64,000 nt of DNA from Maribacter sp. MJ134 (GTDB lineage: Bacteria > Bacteroidota > Bacteroidia > Flavobacteriales > Flavobacteriaceae): the NCBI RefSeq assembly GCF_003970695.1, contig NZ_CP034570.1:3038001-3102000 (forward strand), written 5' to 3'. Numbering within the stretch: the first letter of the stretch is position 1; each line of letters opens with the position of its first letter. Below are positions 61,129 to 64,000 of this stretch, piece by piece. A program made the position numbers and the translations under genes. The notes under the pieces were generated by a model that ran no database searches, was not told the DNA's origin, and saw only the letters and a program-made list of their open reading frames with translations.

Positions 61129-62088
61129 TTATTTTTTTTCAAACAGATTAAAATCCACGGGCTTATCGATTCCGAAGTAGTGTGCATTATCTCTGAATGT
61201 GTCGATGTATTTTGAAATATTCCTTTTACTTAGATTGGAATATAATTCAGGAGAAAGCCCCCAGTTTTCTATATTCGTTACTATTAAACTCGTTAGTTTT
61301 TGTTCTAAATTTTTTTCGTCCAAACCTTTCCATGATTTACAATAGTTTTCAATTGCTTTTGAAGAATAACTATTATGATAACCAATGAGAATTAGAGTTT
61401 CCGATTCTAATGGTAGTATATGTACATAGATATTTTGAACGTCCAAATTTTCATCATCTCTTTCAAATCCAATGTCCGTAGTACTGAAGAGTGCTGAAGC
61501 ATATAAATCAATCTTCGGGTAACTAAATGAGAAAAAGGTGAATTTTTCAGAATTACTTTTTATTTCCTGCTCTAATTCGTTTTTAAGAAATCTTAAATCT
61601 TTGATTCCAAGTTCATTACCCCGAATTATTCCCGCTAATGTTTCTTTGTCAATTTTGCCAGATAAATTACTTGAATTAATTAGGCGATTATGTTGTTCAA
61701 TTATTATTAATTTTTTTCTGATTTCTGCACAGGCAGCTCTATAACTAAACAATAAAAATGACTGATAAGACTTAAAATCTGTCTCATTATTTTCAATAGG
61801 TTCGAAAATACTAGTATCATGTTTATTGCAGAAAACCTTGTGAGAAAGTGCTTGTTTTATTCCAACTTTTTTAAATTGAATTGGTAGCTGATTTTTAGTC
61901 CATTTATAGGCGTCAATGAGTTTTAATTCAATTAAGTGACCATTAGTTGCAATATTGCTCAAAAGTCCATTCTGTTGGATTAAGTGTGAGTTTATCGCAG
62001 TTGTTTCGCAACCATCAACTAAACATTTCCATGGTTTCTTTCTAACGTTAATTCTTATTTGGGCTATAATGTTTTGTGGCTTGGTCAT
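61129..62088 (-). CDS. hypothetical protein with a Cys/His zinc-binding-like N-terminus (319 aa)
   Basis: Start taken at ATG 62088; the frame extends 4 codons to a TTG inside the core and is not used. The N-terminal region has CLVDGCETTAINSHLIQQNG followed some 60 residues later by KVFCNKHDTSIFEPIE, a C-x4-C ... H ... C-x2-H arrangement like treble-clef/HNH-type zinc sites. The rest is helical then beta-rich, without membrane segments. I cannot name the family; related proteins are, to my knowledge, found among accessory or defence genes. Leader after the core is only AATT. Confidence 0.65.
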   Translation of the reverse strand: MTKPQNIIAQIRINVRKKPWKCLVDGCETTAINSHLIQQNGLLSNIATNGHLIELKLIDAYKWTKNQLPIQFKKVGIKQALSHKVFCNKHDTSIFEPIENNETDFKSYQSFLLFSYRAACAEIRKKLIIIEQHNRLINSSNLSGKIDKETLAGIIRGNELGIKDLRFLKNELEQEIKSNSEKFTFFSFSYPKIDLYASALFSTTDIGFERDDENLDVQNIYVHILPLESETLILIGYHNSYSSKAIENYCKSWKGLDEKNLEQKLTSLIVTNIENWGLSPELYSNLSKRNISKYIDTFRDNAHYFGIDKPVDFNLFEKK

Positions 62089-62092
62089 AATT

Positions 62093-62230
62093 GTGCACAA
62101 CGGTCTCGTATAACAGTCAGTTACGGGTTAATATGCGTTAATTTTCGGTTTAGCACAGACTTTAGCAATTCCTAGTGGATTCGGACGTAGTCGAATCCGC
62201 CGTAATTGCGGTTATACACTGTTAGCTGTA
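62093..62230 (-). repeat. attC-like intercassette element 6 (138 bp, third class)
   Basis: Starts GTGCACAAC, ends GTTAGCTGTA. Outer arms GTATAACAGTCAGTTACGG / (inverted) GTATAACCGCAATTACGG, and an inner hairpin GGATTCG-GACGTAGT-CGAATCC. The shortest IS-free element. Confidence 0.8.
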
Positions 62231-62235
62231 GTTTT

Positions 62236-63030
62236 TTATCCTTCATCTGGCACGTGTCTAGCTGGATTAATTTTGATTTTTATGCTTTCAGGAAACTCCT
62301 TTAAATTAAATTTTTTATTTATAATTTCTTTTACCCTTTCGACTTGCCAATCACTTTCGACAATTACTCCGAGTAGATGGTCAATTGAAAAATCGACTCT
62401 TAAGTCTTTTATCAATTCGTTAAAATCTGCTTTTTTGTCCATATCCTCACCAACAAGAAAGTAAGGTACTTTTTCCTGTTGAATTATTTTTCGCCACTCT
62501 CTTTCCATACCATATGGATATTTTTCTGCCATCAAAGTATTATTACGAACTAAAATTCCATCATAATTTTTTGAGTGAGCGAAAATCTTTATTTGCTGTT
62601 TAGTTAGCAAACTTTTGTGGTCAATCTTTACACCATTCAAGGCATTTTCTAATTCATCTTTAGATGTTGTGGTAATGTCTTTGAAATTACCAATTATATC
62701 ATTGGTCAAATCTGATGTTCGTTCGAGGTATAAAACAGGATTGAAATCATTTTCTTCCCCCCATTTTTTGCTCAAAATTATACCTAGAGTACCGTACGAT
62801 TTTTGATAAGAAATTGCAAAATCAGAGTCAACATTCGAAGTGCTAATCATAGGAAAACAAGCTCCTTTGTTTTCTTTGTTATTGGTTATATTCTCTTTAC
62901 AATAACTTGGTTTCAGTCCTTCAGTTAAAATCAATTCTAAGATTTCCCAATTTTGGGTCATATGTATAAGTGGGAAACTATCTCTTTCCCCAGGCTCAAA
63001 AATTCTATCAGTATCTACCCAATAATCCAT
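62236..63030 (-). CDS. AbiGi-like abortive-infection protein
   Basis: 264 residues from ATG 63030 (MDYWVDTDRIFEPGERDSF); a TTG 12 nt upstream is less likely. The pattern LIHMTQNWEILELILTEGLKPSYCKEN, then ACFPMISTSNV, SYGTLGIILSKKWGEENDFNPVLYL and YGMEREWRKI matches the AbiGi/DUF2743 family as I recall it (H-T..., IL..G..PSYC.E, PM.S, YG..GI.LSK.W, NPV.Y, EREWR). AbiGi is the antitoxin-side partner of the AbiG phage-resistance system. No AbiGii-like partner is visible nearby, so its role here is uncertain. Confidence 0.68.
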   Translation of the reverse strand: MDYWVDTDRIFEPGERDSFPLIHMTQNWEILELILTEGLKPSYCKENITNNKENKGACFPMISTSNVDSDFAISYQKSYGTLGIILSKKWGEENDFNPVLYLERTSDLTNDIIGNFKDITTTSKDELENALNGVKIDHKSLLTKQQIKIFAHSKNYDGILVRNNTLMAEKYPYGMEREWRKIIQQEKVPYFLVGEDMDKKADFNELIKDLRVDFSIDHLLGVIVESDWQVERVKEIINKKFNLKEFPESIKIKINPARHVPDEG

Positions 63031-63044
63031 ATGGTTTTTCAAAT

Positions 63045-63246
63045 TACAGCTAACGGTTGGGCTAAGCGTAGTGCGGAGACAAGTAAACTTTTCGTTTCCG
63101 TCTTAGCACGAAGCTAAAGCTTATTGTTTAGTTTTATTTTTTCTTGTCCAAAGCTAAATCCATAAGATTTAGCGACTTCATAAATATGCACAGACCTTTA
63201 GATTTAGACCTAAAGTCCGCATTACGTTTAGGCTGTGTTAGAGCAA
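63045..63246 (-). repeat. attC-like intercassette element 7 (class A, 202 bp)
   Basis: Starts TACAGCTAAC, ends GTTAGAGCAA. Outer arms CTAAGCGTAGTGCGGA / (inverted) CTAAACGTAATGCGGA with two G.T wobbles; inner hairpin GCTAAATC/GATTTAGC followed by GACTT; AAAC-TTTTC-GTTT hairpin as in element 3. Confidence 0.85.
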
Positions 63247-63252
63247 GTTTTC

Positions 63253-63684
63253 TTACCAGTTTCTTGTGGCGATTAACTCTTCTACATCAGCGTCAAATCC
63301 ATAAGCTTCAGAAATATATGCAAAATTAGCTCCTAAACATTCTCTTGCTCCAGTTTCAATTTCGCTATTATTTTCAAAAAATTCGTCTTCCAAATCATTT
63401 AATTTATCAGTAGCACTTTGTGTTATTTTATAGAGTTCTTCTAAATTTTCAGGCGTTTCCGTTTCGATAGTCCCACACATATTTACTAGTATATTTTTAC
63501 ACTTGTCCACGAGAAATTTTGGAAAATAGGAGTCTCTATACATACAATCTAAAAATCCATAATCTTTTAGTTTTACATTAGTCAATTCGGTTTGTTTAAT
63601 CATTCCATTATTCGAATTTTGTGATTTTCCAAAGTTGCAGGCGGTAATCAATAGAATTAATAATATGTAAAGTGTTTTTTTCAT
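63253..63684 (-). CDS. DUF5713-family lipoprotein
   Basis: 143 residues. Lipoprotein signal with Cys 16 (LLILLITACNFG), then the DUF5713 pattern: FPKFLVDKCKNILVNMCGTIE, LEELYKITQSATDKLNDLED, EFFENNSEIETGARECLGA and YGFDADVEELIATRNW. DUF5713 members I recall are usually cytosolic; this one carries an added lipid anchor. Function unknown, possibly immunity-type. Starts about 11 bp after core GTTAGAGCAA (leader ATTTAAAAAA), in frame with the usual cassette layout. Confidence 0.75.
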   Translation of the reverse strand: MKKTLYILLILLITACNFGKSQNSNNGMIKQTELTNVKLKDYGFLDCMYRDSYFPKFLVDKCKNILVNMCGTIETETPENLEELYKITQSATDKLNDLEDEFFENNSEIETGARECLGANFAYISEAYGFDADVEELIATRNW

Positions 63685-63694
63685 TTTTTTAAAT

Positions 63695-63838
63695 TTGCTC
63701 TAACGTGTTTGTGTATGATTTCGTTGCGTGTTTCAGCAACTAATTTAGCAAATACAAACCGAATAGAAAATCCGCGAGGATTTTCTTAAGTAGGCGAGTA
63801 CTAGCAATGAATTATACACGGTGTGCCTGTTGCACAAG
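63695..63838 (-). repeat. attC-like intercassette element 8 (class B), interrupted by IS1182 copy 3
   Basis: Starts TTGCTCTAAC, exact complement of GTTAGAGCAA. Arms GTGTATGATTTCGTTGC / (inverted) GTGTATAATTCATTGC pair with two G.T wobbles and one bulge; inner hairpin GAAAATCC-GCGA-GGATTTTC. Confidence 0.8.
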
Positions 63839-64000
63839 TTAGGAAAAAAACGGGTCGTAATCATTGCCGATCGTGAGATGGATCGTAACTTTAGGTATGC
63901 AGGGAAAGAAGGACTACCAGGAAAAGCTGTTCGCGAGCTTCCAGCTCAGCGAACGTATACCAAAGGACAATTTTTATAGACGCTTAAGAGGTACAATCGA
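63829..64000 (+). mobile_element. IS1182-family element, copy 3 (cut by window end)
   Basis: Begins GTTGCACAAG and follows copies 1 and 2 base for base to the window end, including the transposase start (TTG 63864, ATG 63897). Only its first 172 bp are visible. Confidence 0.85.

Noticed and set aside
51148..63838. Intercassette repeats as a CRISPR array
   Set aside because: The elements are 138-204 bp, differ in sequence while keeping structure, and are separated by whole genes; there are no short direct repeats with uniform spacers and no cas genes.

Overview
The window comes from a Bacteroidetes chromosome, most likely a gliding, probably marine member of the Flavobacteriaceae. The signs are a complete sprC-sprD-sprB-sprF gliding-adhesin locus with type IX secretion C-terminal domains, Bacteroidetes-type promoter elements (TAnnTTTG), lineage families such as DUF4837, DUF4175, DUF2241/ACT and head-GIN proteins, and moderately low GC. 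Genus-level placement is not possible from this sequence alone.

Positions 1-49.5 kb are mostly core genome: an OmpA-family protein cut by the window edge, a lytic transglycosylase/DUF4837 pair, pgk, holB with a DoxX-like gene, tRNA-Cys and folB. Next comes the gliding locus on the minus strand (8.0-28.7 kb), dominated by the 4926-residue adhesin SprB. After it lie glnS, an Omp85-like protein, an SPFH protein, gltX, a 1156-residue DUF4175 protein, ybeY, mnmG, a methyltransferase, an OmpH-like lipoprotein, LysE-like and head-GIN genes, rnr, rpiB, a CDF transporter and a GNAT. Two parS-like palindromes bracket mnmG. A 0.6 kb AT-rich gap between the divergent genes rnr and rpiB is a candidate replication origin.

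Positions 49.5-64 kb are accessory and hold the most unusual structure in the window. Minus-strand genes are packed into discrete cassettes separated by imperfect, hairpin-forming elements of about 140-205 bp. Each element starts with an inverse core ending in AAC and ends with a core starting GTT. The core at the 5' side of each cassette is the exact reverse complement of the inverse core at its own 3' side, which is the rule for integron cassettes with attC sites. Stem arms co-vary between elements, and the mismatches are consistently G.T wobbles that favour folding of one strand, the strand opposite the cassette genes. No integrase is visible here, so this is an integron-like array lacking its recombinase within the window. 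Recognisable cargo is defence or immunity related: a DarT-DarG toxin-antitoxin pair, an AbiGi-like protein, a possible Imm11-like protein and a DUF5713 lipoprotein, alongside unknown genes.

The array is loaded with insertion sequences. Two identical-looking 1222 bp IS3-family copies are present, one of which splits darT after its seventh codon. There are also two full IS1182-family copies and a third that runs off the window end, all at the same place in one class of intercassette element. A DUF6090 gene remnant abuts the left IS3 copy at the island edge. The array continues beyond the right end of the window.
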